Positions 10,722 to 19,767 of a DNA stretch of 64,000 nucleotides are shown piece after piece (the stretch's first letter is position 1; each line of letters begins with the position of its first letter). The DNA lies in assembly GCA_020445255.1 (NCBI GenBank), contig JAGRGY010000008.1:58461-122460 (forward strand). Reading direction: 5' to 3'. The stretch comes from Gammaproteobacteria bacterium. GTDB lineage: Bacteria; Pseudomonadota; Gammaproteobacteria; Chromatiales; Chromatiaceae. Position numbers and translations under genes: made by a program. The notes below the pieces were generated by a model that was not told the origin of the DNA, ran no database searches, and saw nothing but the letters and a program-made list of their open reading frames with translations.

Positions 10722-10802
10722 TACAGGCACCTCGGCGCCCGAGACAAGCGATCCGCACCGCAGTAAACTCGCCCCTGTCCCACGAACAGACCCTCGGGCC
10801 CC

Positions 10803-11342
10803 ATGCCAGCAAAAAACAGCCATCTCGTGATTTCGGCCCTGGGCAAGGATCGCCCCGGCATCGTCAACGCGCTGTCGAAGGCGATTTACGAACTCGACTG
10901 CAACATCACCGACAGCCGCATGACCGTGCTCGGCGGCGAGTTCGCGATCCTGCTGCTGGTCGAGGGCCCGTGGAACCAGCTGGCCAAGCTCGACGACCAG
11001 GTCGGCGAACTCGAGCAGCGCCTCAGCCTGACGATCGTCACCAAGCGCACCGAGGAACGCAGCGGCAACGCCAACCTGCTGCCATACGGCGTCGACGTGG
11101 TCGCGCTCGACCACCCCGGCATCGTCTACAGCCTGGCGAGCTTCTTCAGTGAAAAGAACATCAACATCGAGGACATGACGACCAGTTCCTACGCTGCCGC
11201 ACATACCGGCACGCCGATGTTCTCGGTGCGCATGAACATCGGCATTCCGGCCAATATCCATATCGCCGCCCTGCGCGACGAGTTCATGGACTTTTGCGAC
11301 AGCATGAACATCGACGCCGTCCTGGAGCCCATAAAGGGCTGA
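10803..11342 (+). CDS. GcvR-like tandem ACT-domain protein
   Basis: A 179-residue protein with two ACT domains. The first begins HLVISALGKDRPGIVNALSK and the second contains VVALDHPGIVYSLASFFSEK, the pattern of the glycine cleavage repressor GcvR and relatives, which sense amino acids and act through GcvA or related partners. No gcv genes are adjacent. It lies 81 bases after the GalT-like gene and 26 bases before bcp, the order gcvR-bcp being common in proteobacteria, which supports the family call. The precise ligand is unknown. Confidence 0.8.
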   Translation: MPAKNSHLVISALGKDRPGIVNALSKAIYELDCNITDSRMTVLGGEFAILLLVEGPWNQLAKLDDQVGELEQRLSLTIVTKRTEERSGNANLLPYGVDVVALDHPGIVYSLASFFSEKNINIEDMTTSSYAAAHTGTPMFSVRMNIGIPANIHIAALRDEFMDFCDSMNIDAVLEPIKG

Positions 11343-11368
11343 CAAATGTCCCGCGAGGTACGCCCGCA

Positions 11369-11842
11369 ATGGCAGAACTGAGCCCCGGCAAGAAAGTCCC
11401 GAAAGTCGCGTTGCATCTGACCGGGGACAGGACCGCGAACCTGGGCGACTACCGCGGCAAGCCGCTGGTGTTGTACTTCTATCCGAAAGCCAGCACGCCC
11501 GGCTGCACGCAGGAAGGGCTCGACTTCAAAGCGGCGTTCGCAAAGTTCCGCCGACAATCGTGCGCCATCCTCGGCGCCTCACGCGATAGCCTGAAGGCGC
11601 AGGAGAACTTCAAGTCCAAACAGGATTTCCCGTTCGATCTCGTTGCCGACGCCGACGAAATCCTGTGTGACGCATTCGGCGTCATCAAGATGAAAAACAT
11701 GTACGGCAAACAGGTGCGCGGCATCGAGCGCAGCACCTTCCTGATCGACGCCGAGGGCCGGCTGCGCCACGAGTGGCGCGGCGTCAAGGTCAAGGGACAC
11801 GTCGACGAGGTCCTCGAGGCCGTCAAGTCACTCGCCAAGTAA
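11369..11842 (+). CDS. bcp: Thioredoxin-dependent peroxiredoxin, Bcp/PrxQ type
   Basis: A 157-residue peroxiredoxin that reduces hydroperoxides with electrons from thioredoxin. The peroxidatic Cys46 lies in YPKASTPGCTQEG. The resolving cysteine five residues later, present in many Bcp proteins, is absent, so it probably works as a 1-Cys enzyme or uses a distant Cys (one sits in RRQSCAILGAS). I chose ATG 11369 because it restores the canonical N-terminus (MAELSPGKKVPKVAL); the longer frame starts inside the upstream gene. It lies between gcvR-like and phoH on the same strand. Confidence 0.9.
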   Translation: MAELSPGKKVPKVALHLTGDRTANLGDYRGKPLVLYFYPKASTPGCTQEGLDFKAAFAKFRRQSCAILGASRDSLKAQENFKSKQDFPFDLVADADEILCDAFGVIKMKNMYGKQVRGIERSTFLIDAEGRLRHEWRGVKVKGHVDEVLEAVKSLAK

Positions 11843-11872
11843 CTCCACCGCATTCCCGAAACCGGACACGAC

Positions 11873-13291
11873 ATGGGCATCAAATCGCGCGGCGACAAGA
11901 AGATATTCATCCTCGACACCAACGTGCTGATGCATGATCCGACGGCGATCTTTCGCTTCGCGGAACACGACATCTTCCTGCCGATGGTCGTTCTCGAAGA
12001 GCTCGACCGCGCGAAGAAGGGCACCTCCGAGGTGGCGCGAAACTCGCGCCAGGTAAGCCGCTTCCTCGACCAGCTCATGCAGTCGGCGTCGAAACAGGAC
12101 ATCGACTCCGGCCTGCCGCTGCCGAGCACGGCCAAGCAGCTGGAAAACGGTGTCACCGACGACGCCAGCGGGCACCTGTTCTTCCAGACCCAGCTGCAGC
12201 CGAAGCAGTTGCCGCAGACGCTGCCAGGCAATACGCCCGACAACAATATCCTCGGCACGGCACTGGCGCTCGCCGACATGGCGCCGCACCGGCATGTCAC
12301 GCTGGTTTCGAAGGACATCAACCTGCGCATCAAGGCGGCGGTCATCGGTATCCATACCGAGGACTACCACAACGACCAGGTGCTCGACGACGTCAACCTG
12401 CTGTATTCCGGCGAAGCCGAACTGCCGGCGAGTTTCTGGGATTCGCACAGCAAGGACATGGATTCCTGGCAGGAGGGTGGACACACGTTCTACCGGGTGA
12501 AGGGCCCCGACATCGAGCATTGGTACGTCAACCAGTGCCTCTACATGGAAGGCGAACAGCCGTTCGAGGCGATCGTCCGTGAGAACGACGAGCAAGGTGC
12601 GCTGATCGAGCTGGTCAACGATTACCGCTCGAGCAAACACTCGGTATGGGGCATCAGCGCCCGCAACCGCGAGCAGAATTTCGCGCTCAACTTGCTCATG
12701 GACCCAAACATCGACTTCGTGTCGCTGCTGGGCACGGCCGGCACCGGCAAGACCCTGCTCGCACTCGCCGCCGGACTCGCCCAGGTGCTCGACCAGAACC
12801 GCTTCCGCGAAATCATCATGACACGTGTCACCGTCCCGGTCGGCGAGGACATCGGTTTTCTCCCCGGCACAGAGGAGGAAAAGATGACGCCCTGGATGGG
12901 GGCGCTGATGGACAATCTGGAGGTGCTGACGCAGACCGAAGGCGGTGAGTGGGGCCGTGCGGCAACCGACGACCTGCTCCGTTCACGGATCCGCATCCAC
13001 TCGCTGAACTTCATGCGCGGGCGCACCTTCCTGAACAAGTACATCATCCTCGATGAGGCACAGAACCTGACGCCGAAGCAGATGAAGACGCTGATCACGC
13101 GTGCGGGCCCGGGAACCAAGATCGTCTGCCTCGGCAACGTCGCGCAGATCGATACGCCCTACCTGACCGAAACGACATCCGGTCTGACTTACGTCGTCGA
13201 CCGTTTCAAGAATTGGCCGCATGGCGGCCATATCACGCTGTTGCGGGGCGAGCGCTCGCGGCTGGCCGATTTCGCGTCCGAGGCGCTTTGA
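11873..13291 (+). CDS. PhoH-family ATPase with N-terminal PIN domain
   Basis: A 472-residue PhoH2-type protein. The N-terminal PIN ribonuclease domain starts IFILDTNVLMHDP and ends near residue 190. The C-terminal PhoH ATPase has Walker A GTAGTGKT and Walker B YIILDEAQNL. PhoH2 proteins are described as RNA helicase/RNase fusions, in some organisms part of a toxin-antitoxin-like pair; no antitoxin is visible here. It is separated by 30 bases from bcp and converges on the hybrid kinase gene with 27 bases between their stops. Cytoplasmic. Confidence 0.93.
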   Translation: MGIKSRGDKKIFILDTNVLMHDPTAIFRFAEHDIFLPMVVLEELDRAKKGTSEVARNSRQVSRFLDQLMQSASKQDIDSGLPLPSTAKQLENGVTDDASGHLFFQTQLQPKQLPQTLPGNTPDNNILGTALALADMAPHRHVTLVSKDINLRIKAAVIGIHTEDYHNDQVLDDVNLLYSGEAELPASFWDSHSKDMDSWQEGGHTFYRVKGPDIEHWYVNQCLYMEGEQPFEAIVRENDEQGALIELVNDYRSSKHSVWGISARNREQNFALNLLMDPNIDFVSLLGTAGTGKTLLALAAGLAQVLDQNRFREIIMTRVTVPVGEDIGFLPGTEEEKMTPWMGALMDNLEVLTQTEGGEWGRAATDDLLRSRIRIHSLNFMRGRTFLNKYIILDEAQNLTPKQMKTLITRAGPGTKIVCLGNVAQIDTPYLTETTSGLTYVVDRFKNWPHGGHITLLRGERSRLADFASEAL

Positions 13292-13318
13292 CCGCAGCCG
13301 TCGCGACCTACCGGGTGC

Positions 13319-16099
13319 TCAGGCCGCGCTGGCGCTGGCAACCTGTTGCTGCAACGCCGCCTCGGCATCGAGGAACGCGGACTCGATCGCCGGAAACGCA
13401 CGCCTGACAGCGCCGATGTCGCCCGAACGCGCCTGCTTTTCCATGTCGCGCGCGAGCGCCGACAGGTCCATTGCGCCTACGTTGGCACTGCTCGATTTCA
13501 GCGAATGCACCGGGATCACGACCGCCTCCACGTCGTCGCGGGCGATCGCCACGCGGATCGCCCCGAGCAGTTGCGGCGCATTGCGCAGATACGTCCGCAA
13601 CAGACTCACATAGTCGTCTTCCATGATCTCACGCAGTTCGCTGAGTACCTTCTGATCGAGTACGGGTGGCATGGCGGTGGTGTCGGCCGCATTCGAGGAA
13701 TGTTGACCGGGGTGCTGATCGACTGGTCGCACGTCGCCACGGACATCGATCCACTTACCGACGCAATCGCGCAGTTCATGCAACGCGACCGGCTTGGCCA
13801 GATAGTCGTCCATACCGGACTCCAGGCACTTTTCACGATCCCCCGCCATTGCGTTTGCCGTCATTGCGACGATGGGCGTCGCCGGCACGCCCTGCTCCTC
13901 TTCGAACGCCCGCATCGCTCGTGTCGCCTCGAATCCGTCCATGACCGGCATCTGGCAGTCCATGAACACCATGCTGAACGATTCGTGCTTGAACAGGCTC
14001 AAGGCGTCGCGGCCATCGGTCGCGGTCTCGCAGCTCAGGCCGAACTTGCTGAGCGCCTTGCGCACCACGCCCAGGTTGACCGGGTTGTCCTCGACCAGCA
14101 GAACCCTCCCGGCGAATGTTGCCGCCGATGACGCACCCTCGGCGTCGGCCAGCGGCAGGTCCGCGATCGACACGTTCAGATCATCGTAGACATCGTCGAC
14201 GCGCAGATCGACATTGGCGAAATGCTGACTCTCCACGTCGAACAAGCGATGAAGCATTCGTCGCAATGGCTCCGGTCGGAACGCGTCGGCGACGACCAGC
14301 ACCTTGAACTCGCGCTTGAGCCTTTGCGCAAGACTCTCCGAACGAACGGCCACGACGATGTGGACACGCTGCATGGACTCCATGCTGCGAATATCGGCGA
14401 GCAGGCCGGGCAACCGCTGTTCGAATCCGCTGGCGTCGATCAGGACCAGTTCATAGTTCCAGCTCGCACCCAACATCGCCATCGCGTGCAGCTTCGCCGC
14501 GGCATCCGACGGTTCGACGCAGGCCTCCTCGACAATCCCCCAGTCGCGCAACATCGCGCTCACCTTCGCAGCAACCGCAGCGTCGCCGATAAGCGAAAGG
14601 ATGCGAACGCCATTGAGATCGCGTCGTGCGGACGGCACCTCCATCACCGATTTGCGCAGCGGCACCAGGAACCAAAATGTCGAACCCTGCCCCATCGTCG
14701 AGCGCACCCCGATCTTGCCGCCCATCAGCTCCACCAGGCGCTTACAGATCACGAGACCGAGGCCCGTCCCACCGTGTTTGCGTGTCGTCGATGCGTCAGC
14801 CTGGGTAAACGACTGAAACAGCCGGTCCGAGGTCTCGGTCGACATGCCGATGCCGGTGTCGGCGACGGCGAACAGCAACTCGACCTCCTTCTGGCTGGTC
14901 TGCCCCTGAGACACCTCGATCCGGATCCCACCCTCTTCGGTGAACTTGATCGCATTGCTGACAAGATTGATCAACACCTGGCGCAAACGTATCGGATCGC
15001 CGCGCACGACCCGCGGCACGTTGTCGGCGACGCTGGCGCTCAGCTTGAGATTGTGATTGCGCGCACTGCCGCTCATCAGCTCGGTGACGGCGTCTATGAG
15101 CTCTCGCACGTCGATTTCGATCGTCTCGAGCTGCAGCTTGCCCGACTCCACCTTGGCGAAGTCCAGGATGTCGTTGATGATGCGCAGCAGGTGGCGCGAC
15201 GACCCCTGCGCGGTGCGTACCATACGGACCTGCTCCGGGCTCAGGCGGGAATCGAGAAGCATCTCGAGGATCGGCAGAATGCCGTTCAGCGGCGTACGAA
15301 TTTCATGACTCATCGTGGCCAGGAATTCGGTCTTGGCGCGGCTGGCGTCTTCCGCCAGGTGCAGGATCTCCGACAATTCATCTTCGAGCGTGACGCGCTG
15401 CTCTTCGGCATCGTCCAATGCCTTGCCTGCTTCCTCGAGCTGCTTTTGCAGTTCCGATGCCTCGAAGTGCATGAACTGCACGTCGGCTCTGATCAGGTCG
15501 ACACGACGGGCGTAAACCGCGGCCATCAGCGCCAGGAAGGCCAGCGATACCCACAGGCCGAGCGGCAACAGAAAGGCATGCAGATCGCGGTCAGTTACAA
15601 ACAGGAACGCCGACGTCAGCAACAGCTGTACCGCCAGCTGCATCACCAACCCGGGTATCCAGGACAGACTGGGCAGCAATGACACCGACAGGGCCAGCCA
15701 GGCGACGACCAACAGCACGACCGACGGTGTTGCGGCTCCGATCGCAATCGCGGATGCAAACGCCCAGGCCGAGCTGCTCAGCGTCATGACCGCAACCAGC
15801 GCGAGGCGCCAGCGGGTCAGCGACTGCCGGCTGAGGAGCTGTCTGCCAACCAGCGGCCCGACAAATGCGGCCATCATTGCCGGAATCGCCGCCCAGATCA
15901 GCCAGTAGCTGCCGAGTCGGCTCACGCCGGCAACCGGCCACGCCACCAGCCCGATCAGCAGCAGCAGCACACCACCGGACAGGCCGGCCAGACGCGCGCT
16001 GTTCTTCAAGCTCTCGATGCCGATAAGGGCCTGTAGTGCCGGCTCGACACCGGCGGGCTCCACTGGCGAGGTGGCGGCTTGTAGGTCGGGCGGGTTCAC
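13319..16099 (-). CDS. BarA-like hybrid sensor histidine kinase with two REC domains and HPt
   Basis: A 926-residue inner-membrane hybrid kinase. Six or so hydrophobic segments fill residues 40-200, followed by a coiled coil and a HisKA domain with His265 in FLATMSHEIRTPLNG. The HATPase_c domain has DTGIGM and the GTGLGL lid. The first receiver-like domain is degenerate (it keeps LIDAS but lacks the N-terminal acidic pair and the Lys). The second is complete: LLVEDNPVN, FMDCQMPVMDG and the Lys in YLAKPV. The C-terminal HPt has the phospho-His in PVHSLKSSSANVGA. This four-step phosphorelay layout resembles BarA and its relatives. The signal is unknown and no large periplasmic domain is present. 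Divergent from the FimX-like gene. Confidence 0.9.
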   Translation of the reverse strand: MNPPDLQAATSPVEPAGVEPALQALIGIESLKNSARLAGLSGGVLLLLIGLVAWPVAGVSRLGSYWLIWAAIPAMMAAFVGPLVGRQLLSRQSLTRWRLALVAVMTLSSSAWAFASAIAIGAATPSVVLLVVAWLALSVSLLPSLSWIPGLVMQLAVQLLLTSAFLFVTDRDLHAFLLPLGLWVSLAFLALMAAVYARRVDLIRADVQFMHFEASELQKQLEEAGKALDDAEEQRVTLEDELSEILHLAEDASRAKTEFLATMSHEIRTPLNGILPILEMLLDSRLSPEQVRMVRTAQGSSRHLLRIINDILDFAKVESGKLQLETIEIDVRELIDAVTELMSGSARNHNLKLSASVADNVPRVVRGDPIRLRQVLINLVSNAIKFTEEGGIRIEVSQGQTSQKEVELLFAVADTGIGMSTETSDRLFQSFTQADASTTRKHGGTGLGLVICKRLVELMGGKIGVRSTMGQGSTFWFLVPLRKSVMEVPSARRDLNGVRILSLIGDAAVAAKVSAMLRDWGIVEEACVEPSDAAAKLHAMAMLGASWNYELVLIDASGFEQRLPGLLADIRSMESMQRVHIVVAVRSESLAQRLKREFKVLVVADAFRPEPLRRMLHRLFDVESQHFANVDLRVDDVYDDLNVSIADLPLADAEGASSAATFAGRVLLVEDNPVNLGVVRKALSKFGLSCETATDGRDALSLFKHESFSMVFMDCQMPVMDGFEATRAMRAFEEEQGVPATPIVAMTANAMAGDREKCLESGMDDYLAKPVALHELRDCVGKWIDVRGDVRPVDQHPGQHSSNAADTTAMPPVLDQKVLSELREIMEDDYVSLLRTYLRNAPQLLGAIRVAIARDDVEAVVIPVHSLKSSSANVGAMDLSALARDMEKQARSGDIGAVRRAFPAIESAFLDAEAALQQQVASASAA

Positions 16100-16278
16100 G
16101 AATCGACGGATCTCCGGTGCGCCTGGCGATATTGGTCTCCAGCGGATCGAAACGGCGCGTCAGCATGTATCATTGTGGCAGACCAACGACACATAGCATA
16201 TCGTTGGTGAAGTGCCGGTGTTAGCCGGCCCGGAATCAGAGAACCTCGGGAACATTCGGGCAACGAGAAGCGCAGCCA

Positions 16279-18678
16279 ATGACGCCACCGACGGGCGATT
16301 CGGACAATCGAGACGGTAACGGACGCGACGCATTCCTGCGGCAGCTGCCCAAACGCATCGCCGCAATCGAGGAGATCTGGTCGAGACTCGAAAACGGCAA
16401 CTGGGACCCGTCCGCGCTCGAGAGCCTGTACGGTCGCATTCAGGAAATTTCCGAGTCCAGCAAGGATTTCTCGCTGTTCCAGTTGAACGAGAGTGTCTTT
16501 TCGCTCGAGGTCTATCTGAGTTCGTATGTGGGTTCCGACATCGTGCCCGACGCGTCGCAGATCAGTGCGATCGCCGGGCTGGTGCGGGCGCTCAACACCG
16601 CCGCCAACATCACCGCATCCACCGAAGTGGAACTCGAGGGCGGTTCGGGTGACGCAGCGATATTCGTCCTCGGAGACGAAGACGGCCCTGTCGGCGAGAT
16701 CGTGGCGGCATTGCGCACACAAGGCTGCGATGTGCACGTGCATCAGGACACCCAGGCGCTGCTCAACCGCCTGCAGGCACATCCGCCCAAGGTGATCGTC
16801 GCCGACACCTCGATGCTACCGTCGATGGGGCCTTTGTCCGACGAGTTGATTCGCCTGCGCAGCCACATGTCGATCGACATCCCGCTGATCTTCATCAGCC
16901 GCTCGACGGCACTGCAGTTGCGCGTCGACGCGATACGCGCAGGTGGCGACGGCTATCTGGTGGCGCCACTCGACGCCGCGGCCGTCGCAACGCGCATCCG
17001 CGGCATGGCAAGCCCGACGCCGGAGCAGCCGTTTCGCGTCCTGCTCGTCGAAGACGACCCGACGCAGGCCGACTTTGCTGCCTCGATCATGCGCAAGGCG
17101 GGGATCGAGGTGGTCCAGGTCACTGAACCGGTCAAGGTCATCGAAAGCCTGCGCGAGTTCCATCCCGACCTCATCCTGATGGATATCTACATGCCGGAGG
17201 TCAACGGCATCGAACTCACGACGATCATTCGCGACCACCAGGAGTTCGTGGCGATACCGATCGTATTTCTTTCCGGCGAGCAGAATACCGACAAGCAGCT
17301 CGCCGCGCTCAGCGTTGGCGGCGATGACTTCGTGGCCAAACCGATCCGGCCCAAACACCTGCTCGGCGTGGTGCAGACGCGGATCCGCCGGGCACGCCAG
17401 CTGTTGGCGGTAACCGGGCAGCGTCCGAAACATGACCGCGTTACCGGGCTGTTTTCGCGTCAGCACTTTCTGGACCGCGTCGGTGGCGCGATCGACGACG
17501 AGCTGCGCTCCTCGCCCACGGCGGTTTTGTTCGTGCAGCCGGGTGGATTCGATCAGCTGCTGCCGCGGATCGGTGTCGGCGGAATCGACCATCTGATGTC
17601 GGAACTGGGCACGGTCATTGCGACTCAGCTGCGCGAGACGGACGTTGCGGCACGGCTCGACGACCATTCCTTCGGTGTGTTGGCGCGACGCGAATCCGAG
17701 CAGGCGCTGGCCGAACTGGCCGAACGGATTCGCGACCAGATCGCGGGCCAGGTGCCGGAAAGCGCCGCACATGGCGGTGCCTGTATCGGGATGTGCCTGA
17801 TCGATGACCACATCGAAAACGCCAACGGTGCGATCGCCAGGTCCAGATCCGCATGCCAGGAAGCCGAACCGGCGGGCGGCCTGCGCATCCACGAACCGGT
17901 CGCGCAAGCGGACGAGCAGTCACCGCAGCCAGTGGATGACGATCTGCCCCAGCGGGTCAAAGCAGCGATCCGCGACGACGCTTTCGTCATCCAGTACCAG
18001 CCCCTCCTGGATCTGCAGACCCGCGGCAGCGAGAACTATGAGGTCGTGCTGCGCCTGGAAAACGCCAGTGGCGATCTGATTGGCGGCCAGGCAATGCTCG
18101 AGGCGGCGGATTCAGCCGGCGTGCGCACCGAACTCGACGAGTGGATACTCGAACGCGGGCTCAACATCCTCAAGCAGCGGCGTGAGTCGGGGCGCCGTAC
18201 CCGCATCTTCGTCCACCAATCGGCACCCAGTGCGATGAACGTCGACATGCCGGCCTGGCTTCTCGGCAGGCTGCGTGCCCGGCAGATGGTTGGCAGCGGT
18301 CTGGTCATCGACTACAGCCTCCCGGATCTTTCTCAGGATCTTAAGGTGGCCCAGCAGAACATCCGCACCCTGCGCGAGATGGACGTCGAGGTGTCGCTGT
18401 CGCGCTTCCCTGAAAAGGATGCCGCGTTCAAGGTGCTGCGGTTCCTGCAGGCCAACTACATCAACATCGCCCCGCGCCTGCTGAAGGCCGACCGACACGT
18501 CATCAGCAACGTGATTCGTCAGGCCCACGAGGCCGCGGCCAAGGTGATCGTGTCCAATATCGACGATCCGCGCAGTATCGATCTGCACTGGTCTTCGGGC
18601 GCCGATTTCCTGCAGGGAAACTTCATCCAGCGCCCGCTCGAGAACATGGACTACGACTTCTCGCAGGTCGTGATCTGA
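16279..18678 (+). CDS. REC-REC-GGDEF-EAL protein with degenerate catalytic motifs (FimX-like)
   Basis: A 799-residue signalling protein. A helical N-terminus (1-110) precedes a first receiver-like domain with Asp176 in VIVADTSM and a second, complete receiver with LLVEDDPTQ and Asp302 in LMDIYMPEVNG. The GGDEF-type domain has DDHSF where the signature should be, so it should not make c-di-GMP. The EAL-type domain has YEVVLR in place of the EAL motif. Known c-di-GMP receptors such as FimX share this double degeneracy, so a binding rather than catalytic role is inferred. It is divergent from the hybrid kinase, which may phosphorylate its receivers. The Crp/Fnr gene follows 6 bases downstream. 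Confidence 0.85.
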   Translation: MTPPTGDSDNRDGNGRDAFLRQLPKRIAAIEEIWSRLENGNWDPSALESLYGRIQEISESSKDFSLFQLNESVFSLEVYLSSYVGSDIVPDASQISAIAGLVRALNTAANITASTEVELEGGSGDAAIFVLGDEDGPVGEIVAALRTQGCDVHVHQDTQALLNRLQAHPPKVIVADTSMLPSMGPLSDELIRLRSHMSIDIPLIFISRSTALQLRVDAIRAGGDGYLVAPLDAAAVATRIRGMASPTPEQPFRVLLVEDDPTQADFAASIMRKAGIEVVQVTEPVKVIESLREFHPDLILMDIYMPEVNGIELTTIIRDHQEFVAIPIVFLSGEQNTDKQLAALSVGGDDFVAKPIRPKHLLGVVQTRIRRARQLLAVTGQRPKHDRVTGLFSRQHFLDRVGGAIDDELRSSPTAVLFVQPGGFDQLLPRIGVGGIDHLMSELGTVIATQLRETDVAARLDDHSFGVLARRESEQALAELAERIRDQIAGQVPESAAHGGACIGMCLIDDHIENANGAIARSRSACQEAEPAGGLRIHEPVAQADEQSPQPVDDDLPQRVKAAIRDDAFVIQYQPLLDLQTRGSENYEVVLRLENASGDLIGGQAMLEAADSAGVRTELDEWILERGLNILKQRRESGRRTRIFVHQSAPSAMNVDMPAWLLGRLRARQMVGSGLVIDYSLPDLSQDLKVAQQNIRTLREMDVEVSLSRFPEKDAAFKVLRFLQANYINIAPRLLKADRHVISNVIRQAHEAAAKVIVSNIDDPRSIDLHWSSGADFLQGNFIQRPLENMDYDFSQVVI

Positions 18679-18684
18679 CGGCCG

Positions 18685-19365
18685 ATGCTCGACGCGCAAC
18701 AAGCCGCCGGGCTCGCCGGACTGTATCCAGCCGTCGCCGCCGATGGGCGCCTGGTCGAGCAGCTCGCCGCGAGCGGCAACGCGGTCGCGTTGCCCGCCGG
18801 CCGGCGGATCTGCAACGAGGGTGACAGCTGCACGCACCTCGCATTGCTCCTGTCGGGCTGCGCGCGGATCTTCAAGCTGGCCGAATCCGGCCGTGAGATC
18901 ACCCTGTACCGGGTCGACCCCGGCGAATGTTGCATCCTGACCGCGTCGTGCATGCTGAGCGGCCGTGCTTTTCCCGCCCACGCGACGGTCGAATCGGACA
19001 TCGACGCGGTGCTGGTGCCGGCATCCCGCGTGACCGCCTGGCTGATGCAGTCGGACGCGTGGCGGAATTTCCTCTGGGGCCTGTTGGCAATGCGCCTGGC
19101 CGACGTGATCGGACTGGTCGAAGAAGTGGCATTTCGACGCATGGACGACCGGCTCGCCGATTACCTCGCCAGTCACGCCGAACAGCGCCGCGCCGTGCTC
19201 AACACGACCCACAGCCAGATCGCGGCCGACCTCGGCACCTCGCGCGAGGTGGTCAGCCGCATGCTGAAAGACCTTGAACAGCGCGGACTGGTAGAGCTTG
19301 GACGCGGCCGGGTCGAGGTAATCGACGCCACCGGCCTGCGTAGCGGCGTACCGCTGTGTGATTAA
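18685..19365 (+). CDS. Crp/Fnr-family regulator, cysteine-rich
   Basis: A 226-residue regulator with an N-terminal cyclic-nucleotide-binding fold and a C-terminal winged helix (HSQIAADLGTSREVVSRMLK) whose E-x-x-S-R recognition residues match the FNR/DNR type reading TTGA half sites. Six cysteines lie in the sensor domain (Cys43, 49, 59, 82, 83, 89; note GECCILTASCML), an arrangement different from the four-Cys N-terminal cluster of FNR. Redox or metal sensing is therefore possible but unproven. The start is 6 bases after the FimX-like stop, so they may share a transcript. A DUF2892 gene follows after 78 bases. Confidence 0.85.
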   Translation: MLDAQQAAGLAGLYPAVAADGRLVEQLAASGNAVALPAGRRICNEGDSCTHLALLLSGCARIFKLAESGREITLYRVDPGECCILTASCMLSGRAFPAHATVESDIDAVLVPASRVTAWLMQSDAWRNFLWGLLAMRLADVIGLVEEVAFRRMDDRLADYLASHAEQRRAVLNTTHSQIAADLGTSREVVSRMLKDLEQRGLVELGRGRVEVIDATGLRSGVPLCD

Positions 19366-19443
19366 GTCACTGACGACCCGCAACCCGCGACGTATCCTTG
19401 CCGCGTAGCAGAAGATTCATCGATTCCATCCGGAGAAACCGAC

Positions 19444-19626
19444 ATGACCAAGAACGTAGGAAGCATCGACCGCGTGATCCGCATCATCATCGGCGTCGCC
19501 TTGATTGTCTGGGGTTACATGAACCAGAACTGGTGGGGTGCTGTCGGACTCGTACCGCTGCTCACCGCCCTGATCGGATGGTGCCCGCCCTATGCCCTGC
19601 TCGGGATCAAGACCACCAAGAGTTGA
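19444..19626 (+). CDS. DUF2892 (YgaP C-terminal-like) small membrane protein
   Basis: A 60-residue protein beginning MTKNVGSIDRVIRIIIGVAL, with two membrane helices (about 12-28 and 32-50) and a conserved CPPYALLGI ending. This is the DUF2892 family, equivalent to the membrane part of the rhodanese-like protein YgaP. A good ribosome binding site (GGAG, in ccggagaaacc) precedes the ATG. The pairing of a Cys-rich Crp/Fnr regulator with a DUF2892 protein recurs in sulfur-metabolising bacteria as far as I know, which suggests regulation of this gene by its neighbour. The biochemical role is unknown. Confidence 0.88.
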   Translation: MTKNVGSIDRVIRIIIGVALIVWGYMNQNWWGAVGLVPLLTALIGWCPPYALLGIKTTKS

Positions 19627-19767
19627 CCCCTGCAGGTGAGTTACCCGGTCCCCGGTGGCGTCGACACGTCCCGGCGGGCTGGAGCGCCACTCTTCCCGGT
19701 CGCGCGGCCGTTCGTGCCGGTCGCGCGCGGATCACGCCAGATCGAACACATTGACCGAGGCGCGGAC

